The notes beneath the pieces are model-generated. The model ran no database searches. It was given only the letters and a program-made list of their open reading frames with translations, and had not been told where the DNA came from. Positions 27,447 to 39,645 of a stretch of 64,000 bases of DNA are shown here, one piece after another (positions within the stretch are counted from its first letter, which is position 1; the number at the start of each line of letters is the position of its first letter). Source of the stretch: Temnothorax longispinosus (lineage: Eukaryota > Arthropoda > Insecta > Hymenoptera > Formicidae); contig NC_092368.1 of the NCBI RefSeq assembly GCF_030848805.1, forward strand, positions 3,754,441 to 3,818,440. The letters run 5' to 3'. Made by a program: the position numbers and the translations under genes.

Positions 27447-29347
27447 GTGCATAATAGTAATTCGATATGATGGATATCAATAAATGATATCTTACAAAAA
27501 GCGTTTAAAAGTAGGAAAATCAATGGAAGTTATTCGAATATTGCTTCATCCATTACAAGAAGCAAGGAAAGTTTTAATTAAAAAACGACTTTAGAAAAAA
27601 ATAATGTCTAATGTTTTCGCTTCTAATGAAAATGTTCACAGTATTAAAAAACACATCCATGCAAGCAATACAAGCAAATATTTTACGCAACAAGCCATTT
27701 TGCATCTATACCCTCATCTGTCTAAAACTATATTCTTTTAATACTAAATGTAGAGATTTCTATTCATCGAAGTTTCTACCGCGATTTAAGGATGGCTGCT
27801 TCATTCAAATATGCTAGACATGCTACGATTGGAGGACTTCGCTCAGCAATCGGATATACCAGCCCTCATGATACCTATATCCGGGTCATGTATACATCGC
27901 GGCGAGATCCTGACCGGCAGCAAAAGGCAATATCGCTGTCCTTCGCAAAAATCGTGGCTGATTCCGGAATATTTGAGAAAGGTACATTCGTTCCCGGTTT
28001 TTATGATGTCCATTCTTTTAGTACTCGAGTGGCCGTAGCCCTTAAAAATCCTCCCCGTCGACCGAGGGTCCTTCCGATACCCGGCGAGGGTCCCCCGTGG
28101 GAACGTTTTCCACATATTTATACCCTCTTATCTAAACTTTAGATTTTTGGATTGGCCGCGGCGATTTATGATTATCGTGTATCCCGTACGCGCCGCGATT
28201 TCCTAATCTCCGCTCTTTTCAAGGCTTCTTTCAAACCTTGCCCTTTCTTGCGCCATCATATTTCGCTCGCACTTTATTAACCTTTCTAATTTTTATAAAC
28301 GTTGAAATACGACTATAACTCGGCGTGTTTCCGTATCACTTGCGAAATAATATTATTTCACAAAAATACTTCTATGATTAAATCATAACTAAAAAAGGTT
28401 TATACATAAATATCATTGAAATCCTATATAAGACTGTTATAAATCTAAGTCACTGAACCATTAAATTTTAAATAAAAAAATCTAAAAAATCTTACTAATC
28501 TTTTATAATTTGTTCGCTGCAATACATAAACGAAATATACAATATAGTGCCTGCTGTAACGATTAGAAAAATAAAGCAGTATGAAATAAAATCATTTTAT
28601 CTTGAGTTTAAGTGCCACTTAATTCTTGATAATAATTCGAATAACAATTCATGTAAATTAATCACATATAGGGAGACACGCATACATATAGACAAATATT
28701 ATCATATAACTTTATTATAATTTTTTTATCCTGCTTTTAAAAGAATTAAATTCACGACAGCACACACGTGAATTGGGAATTCGTTTAGAACGCGCATCCT
28801 TTTATCGTTATAGACGCTCCGCGCATACGAAGATATCTTATAGATATCTTCAGCAGATCGCGGGGCTACATCATCTATCGAAACTGCAAGACTGAATTAC
28901 CGTGAAGGTTACGAACGACGGTGAGTTCAGAGCTCGACATAGGACTCGAGAGACAACGTGGGTGGCAACAATAGCTCTCTCTCAGGCGACCAGATTCTGG
29001 TGGCGGCGCGACACGCATTGTACGACCGCGGTTTGAAGGTGATTGATCACCGTTGCCGATCGCACGCACACGCGTGTGCCTCGGTCGAACGCTTCCACGC
29101 ACACGAGCGCGCGCGCGCGTAAGAGCGAGCGCGGCTGACAACGAATCGCTCGTTGTCGTCGTCCAGATCTGGATTTTCGATGGGAGAAAACCGCGGGGGG
29201 TCCGCACCACTTGAAGGCCCCGATCCTGACTGATCGAGAAATAAAAGCGCAGCGAGCAAGTAGGCCCTTGAATGGCGGACGCGGGATTCACCGGGACTAA
29301 TGGAGATTAAATTTCATCGAAATTTGTGTGTAAAGCCCAATCTAGAG
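27447..29347. other. Intergenic spacer, no gene seen
   Basis: AT-rich with GC-richer patches at 27780-28260 and 28850-29290. The frame at 27792-28142 (plus, 116 codons) has stop-free alternatives in other frames and no domain. The second patch holds GCACACGCGTGTGC, a perfect palindrome at 29066-29079, and a GC run at 29107-29119. Confidence 0.5.
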
Positions 29348-29570
29348 CAATTCTCATATCCATTCTTATCTGGGCAACTTTGTCACTTTCTTGAAAAAGA
29401 GAGAAATTCTTGCTGCAGCAATTATTTAGAAAAGATTAAAAAAAAAAAATAATTGAGATATTGCTTATATCTATAAATAAGATAAATATTCCAAACATTT
29501 TTAATTTATTCATAAAATTATTATAAATATAAAATTGCCCAGATAAAGTTTTTCATTATGAGAATAATTG
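29348..29570. mobile_element. Inverted-repeat (MITE-like) element
   Basis: The left arm (29348-29385) and the reverse complement of the right arm (29531-29570) share CAATTCTCAT-like sequence followed by TTATCTGGGCAA. The interior is about 145 bases of AT-rich DNA without a frame. Divergence between the arms suggests an old copy. Confidence 0.6.
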
Positions 29571-32500
29571 TGAATTTAAATATATTTTTCGCTTTTTATA
29601 TTTTATTTTATTGAAATCCGTATGTCCGAAAATTTGTTTGGATTTGAACTTATATGCTTTCTTTATAGATATATAATTGAATTTCTACGTTGATTTCTTT
29701 ATTTCAAATATTTTCACTGTTATATTTGTTAATTAGGTTACACATAATGGTCCAATATTTAATTCTGTTTGCAATAATTTGAAAAAAATTTTGAAACTTC
29801 AATTTTCTTCACGATTGCATCTGTACGAAATACATGAAACATAACTCTCAAGATGTCTCAATCTGAGGGAAAAATATATTTAGAACGCGTGTCAGAAGGA
29901 AAGTCGTTTGACGAAAAGCAGGATGCTTTAAGAGGCGGCTTTCGGAGTCCCTCATCGTTCGTGATGCATCGCGCGGCATGCGGTTCACCAATGTAATATC
30001 GCGTGTCCATTCTGAGACCGGGTGTCTCTCATGCCGCTCGATTTGTCTCAAAACGAGCAAACGTTGTAAACAGGCAACGGGCGCAATGTGGTGCTTTCAG
30101 AAAATGCATACGTGCGAGAGAATTGTTGAATATTATTACAAAAATATTTTATACTGCAATGTGCACTATTCTGTTCACGATAATTATTCTCTCGTTTGTA
30201 AAACTTTCATATTCATCGTTATTCTATAATTGATTTTAATCTTAATTTCCTATTTCATCATTACTCCTTATTGCTCGTTATTTCATATTTGTAATTTATA
30301 TTGAGACAGACATTTTTTCTCTCCTCATTATAATTAATGTATAAGTAATGTAGAAAAACGTATAGTAGATGTTTAGTACATTCAGTTCAAGTATCATATA
30401 TTATTGCGAGCTACTTTACTATATGCTGTTCTATTTTCAAAAAAATAAAAATGCAAAATTTATGTAAAAACACAGATATGGTCATATCCTGCAAGTAATC
30501 AACTTAATTAATATACATATAATTCAATCGTAACTGCCGAAACAAAAGGTTGCTTTGCGTCCAACTTCTTGGCGCATTTCGAACGATAGTTTACCGGCTA
30601 AGGCCGCTCGGATGTTAATTACATTTATTGCGCAGGGAGAATTATGAAAAGCGTTATGAATAATTCTCGCTCGTGTGCGGAGCGTGAAATTTACGAGCAG
30701 TTCCAGTCGTTCGTTAACGGCGCAACCGTAAGCGTAAAAGTAAGGCGATTCGGTTCGTTATCGGCCGTGCACCAGGCAAAGAGATCTAAGGAGATCTTTT
30801 CTGCGGTAACGTATGTTCTCGCGAGCGCCAGGCCCTGTTCACACAACAAATTTGCACGCAATTCTTCGCTCGCGTGCGTAAGAATAATTACGGTCGGGAT
30901 GTGTACCGTCGCACACACGCACGTACTTACTTCTGCATGCGCTCATGCAGGAACGTCCTTTCCCAAGTTTGCTCTCGAGAAGCGTCTATATCGCGCGAGA
31001 ATCTTGCCCTTTTGACAAAGTAAGTTCTGAATCTTACTTTGTATAAGTTATATATCGTGGATTCCGTACAGATCAAATTGCAACGAAAAGAAAAGATAGT
31101 CTTGTAGATTTCTTAAAATTTGTCGCAAGTAAATATTCATCCAGATTCTTAGCTCAATTATTTAAAAGTATTTGAGCAAGAAAGTCAGTGTATATAGAAA
31201 TCAAATTTTATCCAAAGACACGCTTCACTAAATGTAACTTATGTATCAAATGTTTCGACTTATAATAAAAAATTGTATATTCAACTCCCTCCCTGTACAA
31301 ATTAATTTTATAGAAGATTATACATTAGTGCTAAAGAGTGCGTGTCATCGATAGAAAAATATCTAAATGATCAATATCACTTCGTATTTAAAAATAACAT
31401 AGAAAGCATCAAAAAAGATTTATTAGTTTATTATAAGTTCCACAGGGTGCAAAGATTTTTCTGCGACATTTGTAGTCATTATATTATTAAAAATGTAACG
31501 TTTTTTAAACGGCTTCTGCTAATCGAACCTGTATCATAATTTTATCGATGTTTTATTTTCTTGTATCTGAGTGCAGTAACTAGTGAAAATCTATAGCCGA
31601 TCTTTTTTTTGGAATATAATAACGTGTCTGAGAGTGGCGAAGCGCGTATTAAATTAATTATTATTTCTACCAGGGAACATCGATGCTATCGCGCTGTGTG
31701 AAACGTTCTATTTGCCGGCTTGCGAAAAGAGCGAGATTTTTCTCGCGTACGAATCGATAAAGTCATAAAATCACTCGCAAGAAATTTATGGGCGACTTTA
31801 TCACGATAATTGCATCTCGCTCTCGAATACACCCTCGTCGACTTACCTCGGATTCCGTATTAATTAGGTAGCGCGACAGAGCGGAATTACAGAGGGACCA
31901 GTGAATTCATTAAACCTTTATTAGTCGTTATAGAACCGGTACTCGCGCGCGCGAGCGGCCGTCGCCACTCCGGGAGGGAAAAGAGGGAAAACAGAAAATA
32001 AGAGAGGCGAGAGAGAACAGTAAGAATATCGACAACCTCAGTTGCAAGGATTATCAAAACGTTTAACCATATACGTCACGTCCCTCGAAAATCATTCACA
32101 AGATTTTTACGAAAGACTCCTGTTTACTCTATAAGTGTTTTATAAAAAAAACTCTTCCTTTCTATAATAATATCTCAATGTTGCAAATAATTTTTTATGC
32201 CAATAAATTTTTTATTTTACTCCATCGAGATAGCGTTAAAAATTTGATGTTGGAAAAATGGACGGGCGTTCTCGTACTTGCCAATGATTGCAGTGATTTG
32301 AAAAGAAGCCTCGGAATAATGCCAGTAATTCGCAATCTACGATCCAGCTGTTTCGTTTTCATCTCCACGCGAAATCGATCATTACCGCCAATGTTGCGGC
32401 ATATATCGGCGGTTATGATCGATGTTGCGTGGAAAATTGCATTCGAGATAACTAGGTTGCAAAATACGAATATTTAGCGGCAAGTTTCGCGCGGAAACTA

Positions 32501-33239
32501 CTTAAAGCTCGCGCTGAAAGTTTCCTCCCGCTCTATCTTCGCATGATTTACGAGCGGCGGGCCGAAACTTTCGAACGCGAGAACGGCGGACGCGAAGCGT
32601 CTTGGAAGAAAAACAAAAAAAAACGGAGTAAGTTAGAGGAGATAAATCACGATCTGCTGGCGGCGGAAAATGCAATTGCGCGAATTGTACGAACATTTCT
32701 CCTTGCACTATATACTTCCGTATCCGTTATGAAGATTTCGCAAGTTCCTTATTAGGTGAAAATTTGTCAGCGAGAGAATGAGACTATAGTATGTGCTATT
32801 AAAATTCATGCTATTTATAATTCATTCATCATTCGTTTGAAATTCTTTCAATTTTAAATGAATGATTACTGTACAAATGTTATGATTCACCAAATCATCA
32901 TAAAGATAGTAAAGAATATAGATTTTTATTATGGATTAAAGATAACAATCGGCTATTAATTTAATAAATAGGAGAACTGCTGCATCAGCAAATTGCTATA
33001 ATTTAATTACAGCACTGAGCACGCAATGAAATAAATCATTATTATAAAAGATATTACATCCATAATAGTCATGCAAATCACAAAATAAAAATTATTAACA
33101 GTTTAAATATCTAAACATATTCGTGTCGAGAATAAGGCAAATGATATTTTAATTATTAAATGGAGAAATTCTATGTACGCGTAGAATGGAACCCACAGTT
33201 CTACGAATAAAGCACTTCTCATAAAAAATTAACCTAGGG
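29571..33239. other. Intergenic spacer, no gene seen
   Basis: AT-rich DNA with short unsupported frames. A perfect 10-base stem, ACAAAGTAAG, with an eight-base loop lies near 31016-31043. GC-richer patches at 31900-32010 and 32490-32680 contain no recognisable gene. Confidence 0.55.
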
Positions 33240-34340
33240 CGTGTGCTCTAAATGAATTTAAAATATCGCGAACACAGAGTGCGCGCCTCGGAGTGCGGGC
33301 TGCGGAGTAGCCGACGTGTCTCTCAACCGACCGGGGGTACCAGCAGGATGTGCGGCCCTGAGGAAGGGAGCACCACGATTTCGTCGGGATGGCACGTATA
33401 TGCGGGAACGTCGCGACGGGCGACTAGAAATCTACGCGCGAGTTCCGATGGTATCTCTCTCGCCGTGCTCCGGGCCGAGAGAGCCGAGTATGGCACCCCC
33501 TCGGCGACTACGGCACAGATCTCACGCCATTACTCAGCCCAGCGAGCGGTGGGCTACGACCAGCACCACCGGCATAAAGCAGCATAAACAGCGGGCCCTC
33601 GCGCGCGGGACGAGCGCGGCCGCCCATCGCGCCCGGGACACACCGCGTAAAAATGAGTTGTGTCAACGTGCCCGGGGGGCCCCCGGCGCGGCCGCTCCAC
33701 CAGGTGGCCCCGGCGGCTCGTTTTATTAGGTCGTTACGAGAGCTCGTCTGTTTTCGTGTAATAACTTTCGTGGATGCTAAGAAAGGAGAGAGAGAGAGAG
33801 GGACGCGCGCGGAGATCGAGGAATTCGGAAATCACAAGACTCGAGCGGTTCTGAGAAATTTCGGCAAAAAAAAAAAAAGAAGAAAGATACTGCGGTATCT
33901 CAAAATTCAAATACGAAAATTTTGGCACGACAGGGACGAAAGATCGACGAAGATAATTTCGTCGATTTACGGCGATATTAGAAAAAAAAAAGATCTCTCT
34001 TATTCGGTACGAGTTTTCACTCCGATGGTATTCGCTATAAGAGTTAAAATCCAAAAAGACGCAAACTTTTTAAGTTCGATATATTATATATGTCGCAAAA
34101 TCATATTCGAGAGAATGCCCGGGGCCCGGCCGGTCGCTAATTATCGCGGAGATTTTTGTCAGGGCGCGGCGGGCGCACTTGCTCGTCCCCGATAGATCAA
34201 ATTACTGGGATTACACCGCGCTCTCGCATCTGGCTGCATTACAGCTTACAGCGGACAGCGCACGTCCGGCGCATTCCTGTATACCTGCACCGCGCGTAGA
34301 CGCGGCTATCGATTCGAGATGATTAGCGATAATGTCAAGG
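33240..34340. other. GC-rich CpG island without identified gene
   Basis: An abrupt change from AT-rich DNA at about 33240 to very CpG-rich sequence (33250-33740) with GGGCCC/CCCGGG words, then a mixed part to 34340. Several frames of 100-180 codons overlap on both strands, and none shows a recognisable domain or splice structure. A promoter or first exon of an unseen transcript is possible. Confidence 0.4.
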
Positions 34341-34768
34341 GAGTCCGGAGGCACGTCCGCGATGGCTCCGTGACCGAGGCGCGCCTTCTGTGTCGGCTGC
34401 GGTCGCCAACGTACAGCCGCCGATCTACGTAACTATGATTCCACCTAATTGAAGTAACCACAGGGCGCAACGCGCCACGTTACGCCGGCGAATCGCAATC
34501 GACCGCGGGGGAAGAGACGGGAGGGAGGAGAAAGAAGCGCTTCATCGCCAAGAGAAAACGCGAGAGGAGGCTGGCCGAAGGCAGTGGCAGATCCGGACAG
34601 ATCCCTCGACGGCGCGACGTTCGTAATGCCATTGAGCTTCGCGCGTGAGAACATTCCTGATTGCGTTACGAAATATATTTTATCGTAAAAAATTTCAGGT
34701 TTTAAGACCAATCTTATTTTCATCAATTACTTTATATACATATACACGGAACCAATGATGTATTAAAT

Positions 34769-34892
34769 TTGTTAATTCGATAATAATATTAATGAAACAA
34801 ATACGTGTGCATGTTTTATTAAAACGAGAGCACGACGTATTGAATTAACAATTTTCCGATTAGATCAATGCTGTTAATACATTATTATTTCA
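34769..34892. mobile_element. Palindromic dispersed repeat (family D, copy 2)
   Basis: The first 84 bases are bounded by inverted repeats TTGTTAATTCGATA (left) and TATTGAATTAACAA (right), with TTTTATTAAAAC at the centre. Homology to 27323-27446 continues past the right repeat to about 34892. It lies directly beside the family A element that starts at 34901. Confidence 0.65.
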
Positions 34893-34900
34893 TAAAAGAA

Positions 34901-35028
34901 TAGGGGCCGATATCACAGTCTCCGATTAACGTGATTCTCCGATTAAACTCACTCTACGTCTCTTTCTAACTGTCCTTCTAGAAAAAGACGAAGAGTGAGT
35001 TTAATCGGAGACTGTGATATCGGCCCTA
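34901..35028. mobile_element. Palindromic MITE-like element (family A, copy 2)
   Basis: The ends are nearly perfect inverted repeats: GGCCGATATCACAGTCTCCG on the left, and the same sequence on the reverse complement of the right. The left arm contains a duplicated TCTCCGATTAA segment. The inner arm reads TTAAACTCACTC then TCTTTTTCTAG on the reverse complement of the right arm, matching the inner arm of the element at 2496-2612. There is no coding capacity. Confidence 0.75.
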
Positions 35029-36000
35029 AACTATACAAGAACGTATATACCGATATAATAGAAATGTATATTCACCTTTCGCACGTAATAATTACAAATC
35101 AAAATCAAATTAATGATAAATCGGGGAATACCCAAATCGTCTATCGCTGAATAATTAAAATTTCAAGCGGCTTTCATCGCGCATTAATTTCTCGCCCTGA
35201 GGCTCCGCGTCCGCTGGATCCGCCACTGAAAGGAAGAGACAAGGGGACAAGGGGGGAGAGAGGAGAGAGGAGAAAGACGCGGCGGGCACGGAGAAGAACG
35301 GCCGTGTGGATGACGGTGGGCGATCCACGTCGGCGATATCCCATCAGACCGTCAAATGACCGCCTCCCGTGTTTCTGCGTCTCCGCGGCCCCTGTATTTC
35401 CGCTCGCACGTGCCGGATCGACGAGGGGATTCTCGGCTCCGGTTCTTGGCCCGGGAGTACCTCCCCCCCTTCCCGCCCCTCCTCAATACCTCCCTGTATC
35501 GCGCGGTTGTCATTACTGCATGGGTACCGATCGAGATCAAGGGGGAACGCGCGGCAAGAAAGAAGATCGATCGATCTAACGTTCAAGCGACAATTACAGA
35601 AGCAGATTCGAGTTTCGACGGTTCGGGAGATAAAAAGATTAAAAAAAAAAGATTAAAAAACGAGAGCCTTCCTCGAGATTCCGCGAGACTGCCGACGCGG
35701 ATATTCGGAGTATCGAAGATGCGGAAATCAAAAATGTAGAATACGTCACGTTTGATCTCGCTTTTCGAGCGACACGAGGGAAAATTTCCTTAACGCCGAT
35801 ATTTATTATATCGAAGCTCGCGCGATGTCGATTACGTGCTTCAGCCGCGCGTAAATCGGCCACAGCTGGCCAAGAGTGAAAATAAATTCGAATCGAGTAC
35901 ATATAAATTTACTCACCGCAGTCGATGACGCCTCCTCTCCCCCTCGATCCCGGGTCGTCGCGTTCCCGTCCGCTGCTCCGCCGCTCCGGAAGCTCGTTCC
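35029..36000. other. GC-rich spacer without identified gene
   Basis: The stretch from about 35200 to 35560 is GC-rich, with overlapping frames of 60-127 codons on both strands and no recognisable domain. A purine tract lies at 35230-35280 and an A-rich tract near 35636-35660. Confidence 0.45.
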
Positions 36001-38290
36001 CACGGATGCAGGTTCCTCCCCCAGGAAGCACTATATACCGAACGCGATTGCACAACGCGACGCGAATAATCGCCCGACACTTTCTACGGCACTCCCGACG
36101 TTTCATCGCGCGCGCGCGATCGACGGATCGACGAATTGTTCAAAGTGTCCGAAATCCGCACGTAATGCACGTAATGCACTTCCGAATAAGTAACGACGAA
36201 ACATGGCGACTCGCCCGTTTACTCCCGGCGTTCGCCGGGAGAGTTTCAATCCCGCCAAGTTCCAATCACGCGCCGCCAACTTCACGCGGCTCGCGGGGCT
36301 CGCGCGACGCGTGACGTCATCACGTTGAAGGCCAAAGGCGTACCGAAAAGCGGAGCGTCGCCATCGGATACCTCGTTCGATCTGAGGATCTCTTTCATGC
36401 TTTCAGGCACTTTTTCACGAGTCGGGCGATCGAGTGGCGTGGGATGACGCGCCGTAATTAAGCAGAATGTTCAATGATAGAGCAGACTCACTCGGAGGGG
36501 GGGGAGGAGCGGCACCCTCCGGCTTGCTTGGCCGAAAGCCGATTGAGGCTCAATCGCGATTGTTCACAGTACCCGATATTCCACAATGCTCGCCGTCGCT
36601 CGGCTCGGCACTCGCGAGCTTTGTTCACCCGCGGGACTCACTCTCGGCAGGAAAAACGTGCGGAAAACTCGAACGCGACCGCGCGCGATTCCCGAAACTT
36701 GTGTGACTTGCCGTCGAGGCAATGGCCGCGATGTAACTACGTGACTCAGACGAAAAGGCGGCGCGCCGGGCGCGCGCCGCGCGATGATGGGGGGGGGGGG
36801 GGGCGGGCGGCGCGCGGCGAGCCGAGAACGTAAACAGGGCAAAAAACCGTCTATTCGAGGCCGTATATCGCATATACAATGTGACGAAATCTTCATCGAG
36901 AACTTTAACGCGATTTATATTTCGATTGTAATAATTATGCGTTGGTTTTGGTCGTGATAATTGATACGTGAGCACAGGAGCAACTTCAGCGTAAAACGTC
37001 TCTTCGCTACGATGCCACAACTAACGATCTCTCTCAATTGAAATGTTTTTCAGCCACAATCACCAAAAAATCTCTCGTGAACTTGATTAAATTAATATAT
37101 TCGGTATCGTCTAAATGCGTACACATTCACAGTTACGAAAAACACACGATTTTCGACTCGACGTGAAAGCGGCACTTGTCACGCACATCGAGGTTCGTCC
37201 GACAATGAGTTCGATGAAAGACAAATCGCGAGCTCACATACCGTGTCTATATGGTAGTCCTCGACGATCGACGATCGTCGATCGCTGGATTCGGCACTCT
37301 CGACGTTCGCTTGTACGGGGCTCGATCTCGAGCGGGGAAAACGGGCGAAAAACGAGCGGAAAGCGTGAAACTGCGATGGAGACAATAGCCCGGCACGGGC
37401 GGCCCGTGACGTCACGACTACGCGAATCAAACGAGGCGCAAGCGTTTCGCGCCGCGCGACGAGCCGAGAGCATAAATGATTAAAGAGTCTTAAAGTAATT
37501 GACGCGTGATGCTATTTCAAATACAATAATTCAAGTATACATCGAAATGAAATATTGACAATCTATTCTAAATAATTCTTAAACACGAATTTTTAAACAC
37601 GATTATTCAAAGAATTTTTCGTTTAAGTTTAAGATGAAAAATCGGGTGTTCAATAGTACGACAAATATAATCGTAGAATGTTACGCGTATTCGCACTCAA
37701 TATCGTAATAAAATATTAGAACTTATTTGGTACGAATTTTAATATTTCGATCATAATAATTGTATGTTGTTTTAATTGATTAATTGATTAAATGTGTACT
37801 TTAGTCACTACATTTGTAATTAAGATTATTATATCACAATCGTGGCGAACATGGATCCAGATTCTGTGATGGTCGTCCATCTCTCGATTCAACCCTTTCG
37901 ACGCTCGTTCATAACGAAAAATGTAAAAAACAATGCTTGCGTGAAGAATGCAGGCCAAACGCGCGCGATTTCTGAAAATGGGCACAATATGAACTATGCG
38001 AGTCAAACAGAACATGTACACGCGTGCCGAGCTGAAAATAAGGACAATATACAGCCTACATTGTCATGTATTTTTCGCGGATTATCGATAAATATGAAAT
38101 AATAATGAGACGCGCCGAATTTACCATCGCGAATTTTAACGCGCGATTAATTTTTCCATCGTAATAATTATGTTGGTATATTAATGCGCGATTTTAAATG
38201 TCTCATCTGGCGCTATTCTAATTCGAGTCTTTTCTCAAGTGTGATTAATTAAAGAATCTCGCACGAATTTAAGACAGAAGATCGGATGTT
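36001..38290. repeat. Decayed tandem array, units of about 0.5-0.7 kb
   Basis: The same order of short blocks recurs. A block like GGCACTCTCGACGTTCGCT is seen near 36085, 36590, 37285 and 37885. A block like CTACGCGAATCAAACGAGGC then GACGAGCCGAGAG is seen near 36735-36830, 37416-37470 and 37990-38040. A block like ATTTTAACGCGATT then AATAATTATG is seen near 36905, 37730 and 38130. A block like AAGAAT then AAGATCGGATGTTC is seen near 37610 and 38260. The units are strongly diverged and differ in GC content. No coding function was recognised in any unit. Confidence 0.5.
36789..36803. repeat. 15-base poly-G run
   Basis: An uninterrupted G run within the GC-rich part of the tandem array. Runs like this are prone to length errors in sequencing and assembly. 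Confidence 0.9.
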
Positions 38291-39491
38291 CGGACTCGTA
38301 ACGAATAATATTACTTCTTTCGTCGAATGTCTAATATCAAATTTTCTGGAATATACAATATTTTCGGAATAAAATGACATTTCTATAAATTCCTATTAAA
38401 AAATTTTTTAAGAGCGTATAAAATTCCAAATGTAAACAGGACGTATATCTATATTTGTTATATGATGAGCAAAAGCGGTATTTTCTCATCGTACTCACAA
38501 TTACCTTAATTTTATTTGACTGACGCGATCTGTTATTAAAATCTATTTTATCGTGAAATATAACGGAATCTCAATAAATAATTAACAAGTTTTATTTATA
38601 TAGATAAATCATATTTTTAAACACTTGATCTTCGCGATCTCACGTAGAATAATAATTCTCACCTCTCGGGATAGCGTCAGTATTTTTGTTCAATAAGATA
38701 AGGATGATACGAGATACGCTAATACAATGAGAGAATCAGATTACTTGACGCGAATAAAACAATCGAGCGTCGTATACATGGTATAAATATATTTATGCGA
38801 ATATTTTGTTACATGATCGTGTCTACATATTACGACACGACATTACAGTGCTAATAAATGCTGTTACTTTTAACTGGATTCGTAGTGTAAAAGTTGATTA
38901 AACCTTTTTGATAAAATGCTTTCTCTCGCAACACTCCCCATTCGACGTCCACATATCGAATGCATCACGACGAGCATTCGTATGTGTTAATAGTACTAAC
39001 GATATGCGACAAGTCGAACAATTATAAAAAAATCGCATGCCGCCGCGCCGGGGCTGAATTATTTATAAATTCATTGCATGCAGCATCGTGATAATTGAAA
39101 GAATCGTAAATATCGTTCACAGCGTTATCCAAAATTGGAATAGTGCGCCGTTATTTTTTATTCCCCTCCTCCCCCAATTATCGTTACTCTTCCCATTGCA
39201 GGCAATCGTCCTTCTCTCCCTTTTTCCTCGGTTCGATTTTTTTTAAGCAGTCTTAAAGCTTCCCATCACGTAATAAATGCATCCAGTGCAGTCGCGGGAT
39301 GGAAGGGAGGCTTAACATTGGTTTAGAAGCTCTTTAATTCTGATTTATTAGGTGGTAAAGTTGCTGAAAAATACTTTGCTATGTAGGAAAACAGCGTTCA
39401 AAAACATACAAAAAAATTGGTCGATTTTCTTGAAAACTTTCCTTCGTCAAGACAGCTGCCGTGTGTGATTTAAAAAATGTGATTCCGAAGA
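38291..39491. other. Intergenic spacer downstream of Cdc42
   Basis: AT-rich DNA with no coding signal. A pyrimidine-rich stretch lies at about 39155-39240. It ends near the first candidate polyadenylation signal for the minus-strand Cdc42 transcript. Confidence 0.5.
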
Positions 39492-39497
39492 TTTATT
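39492..39497 (-). terminator. Candidate Cdc42 polyadenylation signal
   Basis: AATAAA on the minus strand, about 0.9 kb beyond the Cdc42 stop codon. It is the nearest perfect hexamer I noticed downstream; a further one lies near 39343. A 3' untranslated region of about 0.9 kb would fit, but it rests only on the hexamer. Confidence 0.35.
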
Positions 39498-39507
39498 ACT
39501 AATATTG

Positions 39508-39645
39508 GAAAGCTTTTGCGATAACACGCTTGTAACAGGACAAGTAACAAAACTACTCGTTGCGACAATTTCCGTCTTGGAATTATACTAAATTATGCAA
39601 ATAAGTTTGCGGTATCGGAAACGCGGTATTGCAAGAGCTCCTCAA
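39508..39645. mobile_element. Palindromic MITE-like element (family C, copy 1)
   Basis: The left end reads AGCTTTTGCGATAACACGCTTG. The reverse complement of the right end reads GAGCTCTTGCAATACCGCG and continues through TATCGG-like sequence. The same ends and interior words (GGAATTATA, AATTATGCAAATAAG) match the element at 60359-60528. It lies next to the candidate polyadenylation signal of Cdc42 and may be part of its 3' untranslated region. Confidence 0.6.

Noticed and set aside
27792..28142. 116-codon plus-strand frame
   Set aside because: A second forward frame and a reverse frame are open over the same bases, and nothing in the translation is recognisable.
31495..31535. tRNA-like B box (GGTTCGATTAGC on the minus strand)
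   Set aside because: The B box lacks the required TCC end and no matching A box or acceptor stem was found.
33252..34195. Overlapping open frames of 111-180 codons
   Set aside because: Three forward frames and one reverse frame are open in the same CpG-rich block, which is expected where stop codons are depleted by composition.
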